The notes under the pieces are model-generated. The model was given only the letters and a program-made list of their open reading frames with translations, made no database searches and had not been told where the DNA came from. From NCBI GenBank assembly GCA_963695805.1, contig CAVOHV010000003.1, forward strand, positions 124,001 through 188,000: 64,000 bases of DNA, given 5' to 3'. The stretch comes from DASUPK01 sp963695805. Lineage in GTDB: Bacteria; Actinomycetota; Thermoleophilia; Solirubrobacterales; 70-9. The translations under genes and the position numbers were made by a program. The stretch's first letter is position 1, and each line of letters opens with the position of its first letter. Shown in pieces: positions 17,092 through 25,241 of the stretch.

Positions 17092-18049
17092 TCAACTCCT
17101 CCAGCTGCTTGCGCCATGAGCTGCCGTTACTGCCGCGGCGAAGCCGTGAGAGCCGATCGCCGAGCTTGAACGCGCGAGAGGCGCCGAGCTGCTCCAGCAT
17201 CTCGGTCTTGTGCTGATTGAGAGCCCGCAGCCTCTCGATCTCCCACTCGAGCTTCATCTTCTCCCGGTAGAAGCGAGCGAGGTTGTAGACGCGATGCTGC
17301 TCGAGGCGCTCGAGCCATGGAGCCTGGTCCCAGGGTTCGACCAGCGCGGTCATCTCGGCGGACCACGAAGCGGACGCTGGCCAGACGATCCCAAGGCCGT
17401 AGAACGCCGGGACGACGGCGACCGTCAGGTCCTCCCGCTCCGCGATGAAGTCGTCGAGCGCCGTGAGCACGCCGTTGCGCGGCCCGCCCTCTTCGGCCGC
17501 GACGTTCCTGTAGGGAAGTCCGCCCGGAGCCAAGCCGCTGACCCCGGGGAAGACGGGTCCGCTCTGTATCGGATGCCGCTCCTCCTTGGGGATCGCTTCC
17601 GGCGCGTAGTAGGCGTCGCGGCGCGCGTGCGGCCAGCGCACGTCATGGAGCAGCAGCAGGGGGAACTCGTCCCCTGTGAAGCGCCCGGCCAGCGCGCGCA
17701 GCTCACGGCTCACGGTGTAGTAGTTGTGATCGCCATCGATGACCACCGCATCCGTCCGGGGGATGTGGCCCAGGGCATCGAAGCTCGGCTCCTCGATCAG
17801 GGTCACGGAGCTGCGTTCCTCCGCGAGCTGCGTGAGCGCCGGCTGCGGGAAGGGGTCGACCGCCGTCACGCTGCCGTCGCGCGGCTCCACCCAGTCCACG
17901 AGATCGCGAGTCAGATCGCCGGCGTAGGCACCGATCTCAGTCACCGACCGGACACCGGCCACCTCGAGCACGGCGGCAAGCACCTCCTGGAGGTTCGCGA
18001 GCGAGTGCCCCCACTCGCCGGGGTCGTCTCCGCGCAAGCCGTTCGTCAT
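17078..18049 (-). CDS. Class I SAM-dependent methyltransferase (Methyltransf_24-like)
   Basis: 323 residues from ATG 18049, which lies 4 nt after the stop of the upstream bifunctional glycosyltransferase, so coupling is likely. Motifs: SVTEIGAYAGDLTRDLVD (motif I), VTAVDPFPQP, DAVVIDGDHNYYTV (typical acidic D-G-D-H of the Methyltransf_24 group) and FPLLLLHDVRWPHARRDAYY. The C-terminal 60 residues form a helical, probably coiled-coil segment ending in a basic tail (SRLRRGSNGSSWRKQLEELI). It overlaps the convergent methyltransferase end by 14 bp. Confidence 0.85.
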   Translation of the reverse strand: MTNGLRGDDPGEWGHSLANLQEVLAAVLEVAGVRSVTEIGAYAGDLTRDLVDWVEPRDGSVTAVDPFPQPALTQLAEERSSVTLIEEPSFDALGHIPRTDAVVIDGDHNYYTVSRELRALAGRFTGDEFPLLLLHDVRWPHARRDAYYAPEAIPKEERHPIQSGPVFPGVSGLAPGGLPYRNVAAEEGGPRNGVLTALDDFIAEREDLTVAVVPAFYGLGIVWPASASWSAEMTALVEPWDQAPWLERLEQHRVYNLARFYREKMKLEWEIERLRALNQHKTEMLEQLGASRAFKLGDRLSRLRRGSNGSSWRKQLEELIRER

Positions 18050-18053
18050 CGGC

Positions 18054-20840
18054 TCAACAGGATGCCAGCCATTCGACGATCTGCTCGACCAGGGCGTCAT
18101 CAAAGGCGGTGTCCCAGTCGCGGCTCCACTCGAGCTCCGCGGCGCCCCGCACCCGGGCCTCATGGTCGCTCGCTGCAGCGGCCGCCCGCTCGAGGCCGCC
18201 CGCCACCTCCTCCAGGGTCGGCTCGGGAGCGATCAGGTTGCCCGAGATCGCCTCCATCGCCTCCGCGGTCTTGTTCTCGAAGCTGTTCGTCACGGTAACC
18301 ATTCCAGCTGACGCCATCTCGAGCGGTACCAGACTCGGGTGCGGGGTGAGCATTAGCGATAGCCCCACGTCGCAGTCGGCGAGCAGACGGGAATAGGACG
18401 CCTGATCGCGCCGGGTGAGGAGCTCGAGCTCGATTCCATCGGAGAGGCGGATCCGGTCCCACCCCTGAACGCTGCCGATTCCCTGGAAGGCCCAGCTCTC
18501 GTCGAACGCCCCTCTTGAGATCGCCGTGCTCAGGCCCATCAACCCGAGCTCGAACATGTTCCGAGTCGCGTGCGGTTCCGGGCGTGCGTAGAAGAGCAGC
18601 CGCCGTGTCCCCCGCCCCGCGAGCTCGTCCGCCGACGGAGGCGCCACGGGGGTGATCGCGTTCTGGAAGGACAGCGAGTTCGTCCGGCCGGCCTCCTCCC
18701 CCGCGGCGAAGGTGCCGTAGCCGTGCCGCGCGAAGAACTGGCGCAGCAGCTCGGTAGAGAAGAGCGAGTAGTGGGGAAAGCGGTAGCTCGCCATCGCGAG
18801 CGCCGCCCAGGACCCCATCGGGTGCGTGTAGGGCTCGTACTCCTGGATCAGGTAGACGAAGCGCTCCGAGCCGATCCGGGTGAGCGCGTCGTGCGCGACG
18901 TGGGCGGTCCACCAGGTCGTCGCGACGAAGGCGTCATCCGGACTGACCTCGAGCGGGGCGTCCTGATCGCGAGCGAAGGCGACCTCGACCCGGTCGAAGA
19001 GTCCCGCCAGCCCCTCATACGACTCCACCCGCTCGCGCCAGTCGAGCGGCAGGTGCGGCGTGGCATCGACCGCGACGAGCCGAGTTCGCTGCCCGTGCTC
19101 GGCGAGCCTCCGGGCCAGGTTGAACTTCGCGATGTAGCCCCCGAAGAGGTGCTTGAGCTCGATCGTCGGCACCATCACGTTGACCCGCCGGGGCGAGCGC
19201 TCCGAGATCGCGAGCTCGATCGGCTCGATGAAGCCCGCGAGCTTCCGGACGAAGGGGTGATCCGGCGCGGCCGCGGGACTGCTCGGGCCCTTGAGCGGCG
19301 GCAGGCTCGCGTCGTGCGGCACCTCCAACGGCTGGCCGGGCGGGGGCCGTCTGCGCCCGATGGAGAGGACGCGCTGGAGGTGGCGCCAGGCCACGCCCTG
19401 AAGGAGGATGTGCTCCGCCCCGCCGGTCTCGCGACGCCCTAGGCGGGCACGCGACGGCCTCGCCGCGAGCCAGAGCATCGCCCCGGGCGAGCGCTCGCTT
19501 CGGATCACGCGCCCGAGCCCTCGCCGCTCGCCGGCGTCCATTCGATCGCCGCAGCGCAACAGGAGGACCTGGGCCAGCAGCTCGAGCCGGCGCAGGGCAT
19601 AGAAGTAGGCCGCACGGGAACCGAGCGCGGCCTCACCGGCCGAGCCTCGGAGCAGGCGACGGAGGCGCTGGCCGATGCCGGTGGCCGGCCCCGCGGTGGC
19701 GGCCGCGTGGCCGAGGGCGGCCGCTCCGTGCTGCACGTAGTCGTAGAGCGGACGGTCGATGTAGGCGATGCGGCCGCTCGCCAGTGCGACCAGGCCGAGC
19801 CAGTGGTCGTGGTACTGCTCGCCGGGCGGCTGCGCGAAGGGCAGCGCCAGATCGAGAAGGTCCCGCCGGAAGAGCGAGGCCGCGCCCGTGACCGTATTCG
19901 TGATCAGCAGCGAGACGAGGTCCTCGTAATTGTTGGCCCGCTCGCCCCAGTAGCTCTGGGCGACCACGTTGCCCTCGGCGTCCACGATCCGCTGGTCGCT
20001 ATAGACGAGATTGGCGTCGCCGATCGACGCGGCGAGGGTCTCGAGCTTCTCCGGGTACCAGCGGTCGTCCTGGTCGGCGAGCGCGACGTGCTCGACCTCG
20101 CGCGGGATCAGCTCGAGAGCTCGTTCGAAGTTGCCATAGAAGCCGCGCCGCCGGTCCGAGCGGACCAGGACGAACCGCTCGTCGCCCTCGACGACCTCAC
20201 GCATCCGTTCGTGGGTACTCGGCATAGAGACGTCGTCGCTGATCAGGCAGACCCAGTCATCGCGGGTCTGGGCCGTGATCGAATCGATCTGGCGGCGGAA
20301 GAGTTCGGGATCCGGCTCGTAGGTCGCCATGGCGATCGCAATCCGGGCTCCGTTCTCACGGGCGATCGCGGCCGCATCCGGGTCGGGCTCCGGCGGGGGC
20401 ACCGCCTCGATAGCGCCGAGCGGGACCTCGACCGTCGCGCCGCCGGAGAGGCCGACCCGGAGCATCAGGGGAAGTTCGCCCGCCTGCGGCATCGCCACGG
20501 GGACCGTTGCCCAGAAGCCGCTGCTGTAGCTGTGGGCCTTGGGATCGTCGTTTTCGGCGTCGACGGGCTCGCGCCCCGACTCGGCCTCGAAGGGATGCAG
20601 GGTGCGGTGAACGTCGGCGCGGCGCATCCCGGACTCGGCGCGGACCGCCGTGCCGCCCGCGAGCATTTCGATGCGCCTCACCCGGCGGACGCGGTGAAAG
20701 CAGGATCCGTAGACGAACAGCGCCGTCTTGGACCCCGGAGGCAGACTCGCCGGCAACGGCGTCTCGACGCGAACTTCGAGATCCGGATCGGGACCCCAGA
20801 GGTTCCGGTCCGATGCAGTCACGCCCACCGATCGAATCAT
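18054..20840 (-). CDS. Bifunctional glycosyltransferase: GT2 plus GT-B (WsaF-like) domains
   Basis: 928 residues from ATG 20840. The order is: beta-rich accessory domain (about 20-150); GT2 domain (about 165-400) with AIAMATYEPDPELFRRQI, LISDDVSMP, ALADQDDRWYPEKL, YHDHWLGLVAL and PLYDYVQH; a basic linker; then a GT-B domain (about 545-925). The GT-B part has VNVMVPTIELKHLFGGYIA, QEYEPYTHPMGSW, LLFYARPEPHATRNMFELGL and MLTPHPSLVPLEMASAGMVTVTNS, which resemble WsaF-type rhamnosyltransferases. Two transferases in one chain suggest addition of two sugars to a repeat unit. The gene lies 53 bp from the divergent methyltransferase. Confidence 0.85.
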   Translation of the reverse strand: MIRSVGVTASDRNLWGPDPDLEVRVETPLPASLPPGSKTALFVYGSCFHRVRRVRRIEMLAGGTAVRAESGMRRADVHRTLHPFEAESGREPVDAENDDPKAHSYSSGFWATVPVAMPQAGELPLMLRVGLSGGATVEVPLGAIEAVPPPEPDPDAAAIARENGARIAIAMATYEPDPELFRRQIDSITAQTRDDWVCLISDDVSMPSTHERMREVVEGDERFVLVRSDRRRGFYGNFERALELIPREVEHVALADQDDRWYPEKLETLAASIGDANLVYSDQRIVDAEGNVVAQSYWGERANNYEDLVSLLITNTVTGAASLFRRDLLDLALPFAQPPGEQYHDHWLGLVALASGRIAYIDRPLYDYVQHGAAALGHAAATAGPATGIGQRLRRLLRGSAGEAALGSRAAYFYALRRLELLAQVLLLRCGDRMDAGERRGLGRVIRSERSPGAMLWLAARPSRARLGRRETGGAEHILLQGVAWRHLQRVLSIGRRRPPPGQPLEVPHDASLPPLKGPSSPAAAPDHPFVRKLAGFIEPIELAISERSPRRVNVMVPTIELKHLFGGYIAKFNLARRLAEHGQRTRLVAVDATPHLPLDWRERVESYEGLAGLFDRVEVAFARDQDAPLEVSPDDAFVATTWWTAHVAHDALTRIGSERFVYLIQEYEPYTHPMGSWAALAMASYRFPHYSLFSTELLRQFFARHGYGTFAAGEEAGRTNSLSFQNAITPVAPPSADELAGRGTRRLLFYARPEPHATRNMFELGLMGLSTAISRGAFDESWAFQGIGSVQGWDRIRLSDGIELELLTRRDQASYSRLLADCDVGLSLMLTPHPSLVPLEMASAGMVTVTNSFENKTAEAMEAISGNLIAPEPTLEEVAGGLERAAAAASDHEARVRGAAELEWSRDWDTAFDDALVEQIVEWLASC

Positions 20841-20880
20841 ATGGCGAGGAGGGACACGCACTTGCGCGCGGACCTCCCCA

Positions 20881-20886
20881 TAGCCT
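20881..20886 (+). promoter_or_regulatory. Probable -10 element (TAGCCT), leaderless start
   Basis: It ends 7 nt before ATG 20894. Confidence 0.4.
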
Positions 20887-20893
20887 GTCGGCG

Positions 20894-21913
20894 ATGGCAG
20901 CAGGCGGATTGAGGCGGATCGCCTCGGCGGCGCGCGCGCGAGCTCGCAGGGCGCGCGGTGCGGGCGTGGAGACCACCGACGAGGGTGGCATTCATCGCAC
21001 GATGCACCGCGACGGGCCCTTCGACCCATGGCTCTCGCTCTTCGACGAGCGCCTGCGCGAGCTCGACCGTGCCTGCGAACAGGAGGGGGTCGGGGCGCTG
21101 CCTCGGTTCCGGGAGCTCGACGACGACCTCTGGACCGTCCTCCTCACGCGCAGCTACGAGCGCTACCCGGCCATCAGAGACGTCCTGCCGCTCCTGCCCT
21201 CGCCCGATCTCCAGCTTCGCTGGAACGGCGCCGTCGGCCTGGAGCTGCTCACGCAAGCCAAGGTCTTCTACCGCCGGGCCCGGGCCGGGCTTGCGCGCCA
21301 CGGCCACCGGCGCCTCAATGAGGCCGCGGTGCTGGACTTCGGCTGCGGCTGGGGACGCTTGACGCGGTTCTTCATCCGGGATACCGCTCAGGGCTCTCTG
21401 TTCGGCTGCGATCCGGTGGAGTCCATCCTCGACGTCTGCCGCGAGAGCCGCATCCCGGCGGAGTTCGCCCTCTGCGACGCGCGCCCCGAGAGCTTGCCGT
21501 TCGAGCGGCGTTTCGACCTGACCCTCGCCTTCTCCGTGTTCACCCACCTCTCCGAGCCCGCCCACGCGGCGTGCGTGCGCGCAATTCACGGCACTCTTGC
21601 TCCGGGGGGCCTCCTCCTCGCGACGATTCGCTCCCCGGGCTATCTGACGGGCCACGAGCTCGGCCCGGACCTGCTTCGGGGGTTGGACGAGGACCCGCTG
21701 ATCGCCTTCGAGCGACCGCAATACCTGTTCGCTCCCCATCCGGCCGAGCCCGGTCACCCCCAGTTCCAGGGCGGGGAGATGGACTATGGGGAGACGGTGA
21801 TCAGCCTGCCCTACATCCGCGAGCACTGGTCGGAGTGGTTCGACCTGCTGGACGTCGCGCTGCTCACAGAGGACATGCATCAGGTCGCGCTGATGCTGCG
21901 CCGCCGGCCCTGA
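20894..21913 (+). CDS. Class I SAM-dependent methyltransferase
   Basis: 339 residues from ATG 20894, chosen over longer readings because TAGCCT precedes it and the upstream frame is antisense to the divergent gene. An N-terminal helical region of about 140 residues precedes the fold. Motif I is VLDFGCGWGRLTRFF; also GCDPVESILD, FDLTLAFSVFTHLSEP and GTLAPGGLLLATIRS. The late segment ETVISLPYIREHWSEWFDLL resembles that of the two SWRxT-tailed methyltransferases but lacks their tail. It is convergent with the gene at 21915 with only 1 bp between stops. Confidence 0.87.
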   Translation: MAAGGLRRIASAARARARRARGAGVETTDEGGIHRTMHRDGPFDPWLSLFDERLRELDRACEQEGVGALPRFRELDDDLWTVLLTRSYERYPAIRDVLPLLPSPDLQLRWNGAVGLELLTQAKVFYRRARAGLARHGHRRLNEAAVLDFGCGWGRLTRFFIRDTAQGSLFGCDPVESILDVCRESRIPAEFALCDARPESLPFERRFDLTLAFSVFTHLSEPAHAACVRAIHGTLAPGGLLLATIRSPGYLTGHELGPDLLRGLDEDPLIAFERPQYLFAPHPAEPGHPQFQGGEMDYGETVISLPYIREHWSEWFDLLDVALLTEDMHQVALMLRRRP

Positions 21914-21914
21914 T

Positions 21915-22784
21915 TCAGCTGGCGTTGCGGCGCGCGCGCTGCCTCGCCGCCCGCAATGGCTGGGTGACGCGCCAGCTCAGAGAGTCCTCGAACTCGGCCC
22001 GCATTCGCTCGTAGCGCTCCTCTCCCTCCGTCAAGGCCATCTCGAGCTCGCGCTGCACCTGCCGCAGATTGTGACGCAGGGCCTCCATCTCGCGGGGGTC
22101 GTCACCGGGCCGCGCGAGATCTTCGGCCGTCACCGCTACGTCTCGCTTGCGCAACAGCGGCCAGTTCAGCTTCTGGACGTCGTGTTCGATCTCGAGCACC
22201 TCGAACGCCCGGCCCCAGTGCTCGCGGAGCCACCAATCCGAGATCAGGACCATCGGGCCGCCTTCGTCCCAGCCCTGGAAGTGGCGAAGGACGTTCATCC
22301 CGATCCGGTCCTCGTCCCACTCTTCCCCCGCGAGAAGCTCCGAGTGCTGCTCCCCCATATAGGTGGCGATCAGCAGGCCGCCGGGCCTGAGTATCCGGTG
22401 CATCTCCGCGAGCCAGGGCAGCGCGTTGTCGGTCAGATGCGTCCAGACTGAGATCGCCCAGATCAGGTCGAAGGAGTTGTCCTCGAAGGGAAGCGGCGGG
22501 TCCGTCTCGGAGAGGTGCGCGTGCATCGGCGGGCAGAGCTCGCGCTCGACGTTGCTGAGGGCGGGCTCGTAGACATCGACTCCCCAGATCTCCGCCAACT
22601 CCGCCTCCTCCTTGAAGTGGACGAGCGTGCGGCCCGCGCCGCAGCCGAAGTCCATCACCCGCTTTCCCGCCCAGTCGAAGTCGTCGGGGATGAGCCGGAG
22701 CAGGATGTCGCGGGTCTCCGGCCCCCCCTCGAAGAACCCCGGGGCGAAGGTCCGGAACCAATCGGTGTCGAGCCTGAGGGCCAA
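21915..22784 (-). CDS. SAM-dependent methyltransferase with SWRxT tail (paralogue of 16123)
   Basis: 289 residues if TTG 22784 is used. That start has a TACCCT hexamer 10 nt upstream and leaves a normal divergent promoter gap; the open frame extends to 22904 but then overlaps the divergent gene. Motifs: VMDFGCGAGRTLVHF, GVDVYEP, FDLIWAISVWTHLTDN, ILRPGGLLIATYMGE. Shared with the 16123 paralogue: VLISDWWLREHWGRAFEVL and NWPLLRKRDV. The C-terminus has a helical ALTEGEERYERMRAEFED stretch and the SLSWRVTQPLRAARQRARRN tail. The substrate is unknown. Confidence 0.85.
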   Translation of the reverse strand: MALRLDTDWFRTFAPGFFEGGPETRDILLRLIPDDFDWAGKRVMDFGCGAGRTLVHFKEEAELAEIWGVDVYEPALSNVERELCPPMHAHLSETDPPLPFEDNSFDLIWAISVWTHLTDNALPWLAEMHRILRPGGLLIATYMGEQHSELLAGEEWDEDRIGMNVLRHFQGWDEGGPMVLISDWWLREHWGRAFEVLEIEHDVQKLNWPLLRKRDVAVTAEDLARPGDDPREMEALRHNLRQVQRELEMALTEGEERYERMRAEFEDSLSWRVTQPLRAARQRARRNAS

Positions 22785-22794
22785 GGCGGCTGCG

Positions 22795-22800
22795 AGGGTA
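22795..22800 (-). promoter_or_regulatory. Possible -10 element (TACCCT on minus strand)
   Basis: It ends 10 nt before TTG 22784 and supports that start for the methyltransferase. Confidence 0.3.
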
Positions 22801-22848
22801 GCGGCCGGCGCGAAGCGCGGCCCAGCGCCGCTGGCATACTCAGCCTTA

Positions 22849-24297
22849 GTGGAACCCGTCGCGGGCCTCGACATTCCCCCGCCCGCGGAGCTCGCGGAAG
22901 GCAAGGGAAACGCCTTCCCGATGGCGGGCTGGTGCTATCAGCCGGCCGGGCGGATCCGCGCCCTCGAGATCTCCGTGGGCGGGGCGATCACCAGCGTCCC
23001 CCGCTACGGCCTCCCCCGGATCGACGTGTACGAGGCGGCCGCGGAGGGCGCTCGCGGCAGGGACGCGTTTCACAGCGGATTCGTCGCCATCCCGCGGATG
23101 CCCGTCGTCTCGGAGCCGCGCGATCTCGAGGTCGAGGCGTTGATGAGCCTCCAGGGCGGCCGCCAGGAGACCGTCCGGCTCGCGAGCCTCAGGGCGCTGC
23201 CAGGCCTCCCGCTGCCGCGTGAGGCGGCTCGCGCGCGGTTTCCTGCCTTGCCGGGGCCGCGAGTCGCGATCTGCATGGCGACCTTCAATCCGCCCCAGGA
23301 CCTGCTTCGCCGGCAGCTCGACTCGATCCGCGAGCAGTCGCACGGGAATTGGGTCTGCCTGATCAGCGATGAGTCAACTGACGAGGCGGCCTTCGAGCAG
23401 CTACGCGCCGAGGTTGAGGGCGATGAGCGCTTCGTTCTCTCCCGCAACGACCGACACCTCGGCTTCTACCGGAACTTCGAGCGGGCTATGTCGATGACAC
23501 CGAAGGAGGCGGACTTCGTCGCCCTCTGCGACCAGGACGACAGCTGGCACCCCCACAAGCTCGAGCGCCTGTTGGAGGCGATCGGCGACGCTCTGCTCGT
23601 CTACAGCGACGCGCGTCTCGTCAGTCCGCAAGGTGAGCTGGTCAGTGAGTCCTACTGGATCAACCGACGCAACAACTTCACGAACTACGCGTCCCTCGTG
23701 ATGGCCAACTCCGTGACCGGGGCGGCTTCCCTCTTTCGCCGCGAGCTGCTCGACGACGCTCTCCCGCTTCCTCCGTATCACTACAAGGCGTTTCACGACC
23801 ACTGGCTCGCGGCCGTCGCCCTCAGCCTCGGCAGAATCGCCTACGTCGATGAGCCCCTCTACGACTACGTGCAGCACGGCGATGCCGTCATCGGGCACTC
23901 GCGGGCGAACCGGAGACCGCGGCGCGCCCGCGTACACCTGATCGAGCGGCTGGGCAAGCCGGGCAAGGGCTCCCGGATCGCCTACTACTACAACTGGCAG
24001 CAGCAGCGACTGATGGCCGAGGTGCTCAAGCTCAGATGCTGGGACCGCATGCCCGGATCGAAGCGCCGCACACTGGCCCGGCTGCTCAAAGCAGACGATG
24101 GGATCACCGGAGTGATCTGGCTGCTCGGCCGGAGAACGCGTCGTCTATGGGGACACGATGAGACCCTCGATCGTGAGCTGCTCTACGCGTACGCGCTCGG
24201 GCGCCGCCGGGCCGTGTCCGCCTGGACTCTCGCTCGACGCAGTCCAAACCGCTTCCTCCCTCGGGATCAGAGCGTTCCCGACCCCCCGGGCGAATGA
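22849..24297 (+). CDS. GT2 glycosyltransferase with N-terminal accessory domain
   Basis: 482 residues from GTG 22849, where protein-like sequence begins (VEPVAGLDIPPPAEL). Residues about 20-130 form the beta-rich accessory domain (FPMAGWCYQPAGRIRALEIS, then a DVYEAA segment). The GT-A domain follows: VAICMATFNPPQDLLRRQL, LISDESTDEAAF, the DQDD metal motif (VALCDQDDSWHPHKL), YSDARLVSPQGE, FHDHWLAAVAL and PLYDYVQH. It is very similar in plan to the GT2 genes at 14584 and 18054. The stop overlaps the next glycosyltransferase by 4 nt (ATGA). Confidence 0.9.
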   Translation: MEPVAGLDIPPPAELAEGKGNAFPMAGWCYQPAGRIRALEISVGGAITSVPRYGLPRIDVYEAAAEGARGRDAFHSGFVAIPRMPVVSEPRDLEVEALMSLQGGRQETVRLASLRALPGLPLPREAARARFPALPGPRVAICMATFNPPQDLLRRQLDSIREQSHGNWVCLISDESTDEAAFEQLRAEVEGDERFVLSRNDRHLGFYRNFERAMSMTPKEADFVALCDQDDSWHPHKLERLLEAIGDALLVYSDARLVSPQGELVSESYWINRRNNFTNYASLVMANSVTGAASLFRRELLDDALPLPPYHYKAFHDHWLAAVALSLGRIAYVDEPLYDYVQHGDAVIGHSRANRRPRRARVHLIERLGKPGKGSRIAYYYNWQQQRLMAEVLKLRCWDRMPGSKRRTLARLLKADDGITGVIWLLGRRTRRLWGHDETLDRELLYAYALGRRRAVSAWTLARRSPNRFLPRDQSVPDPPGE

Positions 24298-25241
24298 GCG
24301 GGCGCTCGGCCGGCCTCGACGTCGTGATCGTCGCCTACCGCAGCCGTGAGCTCTTGCGGCGCTGCCTCGACTCGCTGCGGGCATTTCCCCCGTCAGTACC
24401 GATCAGGGTGGTGGTGGTGGACAACGCGTCGGAGGATGGCTCCGCCGAACTGGTTCGGGCCGATTACCCCGAGGTCGAGTTGATCGCCTCGCCGGAGAAC
24501 CTCGGTTTCGCCGCCGCGACCAACCTCGGGGCGCGCCTGGGCGACGCGCCGTATCTGCTCGCGCTCAACCCCGACGCGGCCGTCACCGACGGTGCTCTCG
24601 AGGCTGTGTCGGCCGTCCTCGATCGGCACCCAGAGATCGCCGTGGTCGGGCCGCGACTGGTCCGCCAGGATGGCTCCCTCGACCACGCTGCCAAGCGGTC
24701 GTTTCCCACCCCCCTGAGTGCCGTTGGGCACTTCACCGGCGTCGGTCGCCGGCGCGGGGCCCGCGGGCGGCTCGCCGCCTATCGCGCCCCCGAGGTGGAG
24801 TCCGGCCCTGTGGACGCTGTGAACGGCGCCTTCATGCTGATGCGACGCGAGGCCTTCGAGCAGGCGGGTGGCTTCGACGAGGGCTACTGGATGTACATGG
24901 AGGACCTCGACCTCTCCTACCGCCTCGCGCAGGCGGGGTGGCTGAGCTGGTACGAGCCGGCCGCTACGGTCCTGCACGCCAAGGGCGGGACCACCGGCGG
25001 TGAGCGATCCCCGCGACTCACCTGGCACTTTCATCGCGGGATGTACCGCTTCTACCGTCGGCACTACGCGCCGCACGGATCGCAGGCCCTCAACGTCCTC
25101 GTCTATCTGGGCATCGCGGTAAAGCTGGCGAGCGCGGTCGCTCAGTCGCTCCTGCGGCGCAGCCGCGCGCGCCTGCGCCAGCGCCGCCGCACCATGCTCG
25201 ATAGCGAGGGCGGATCGGCGAGCACGCCCGGCCGCGGATAG
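24294..25241 (+). CDS. GT2 glycosyltransferase, WbbL/rhamnosyltransferase-like
   Basis: 315 residues, ATG 24294 overlapping the previous stop. Motifs are canonical: VVIVAYRSRELLRRCLDSL, VVVDNASEDGS, ENLGFAAATNLGARL, LLALNPDAAV (the D-x-D position), AVNGAFMLMRREAF and the EDLDLSYRLAQAGW acceptor/catalytic motif. This is the architecture of dTDP-Rha:acceptor rhamnosyltransferases such as WbbL, but sugar specificity cannot be assigned. The last 33 codons, very Arg-rich, overlap the convergent glycosyltransferase by 100 bp. Confidence 0.9.
   Translation: MSGRSAGLDVVIVAYRSRELLRRCLDSLRAFPPSVPIRVVVVDNASEDGSAELVRADYPEVELIASPENLGFAAATNLGARLGDAPYLLALNPDAAVTDGALEAVSAVLDRHPEIAVVGPRLVRQDGSLDHAAKRSFPTPLSAVGHFTGVGRRRGARGRLAAYRAPEVESGPVDAVNGAFMLMRREAFEQAGGFDEGYWMYMEDLDLSYRLAQAGWLSWYEPAATVLHAKGGTTGGERSPRLTWHFHRGMYRFYRRHYAPHGSQALNVLVYLGIAVKLASAVAQSLLRRSRARLRQRRRTMLDSEGGSASTPGRG

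Noticed and set aside
19707..20912. 401-residue plus-strand frame
   Set aside because: It is antisense to the bifunctional glycosyltransferase, which has complete GT2 and GT-B motifs.
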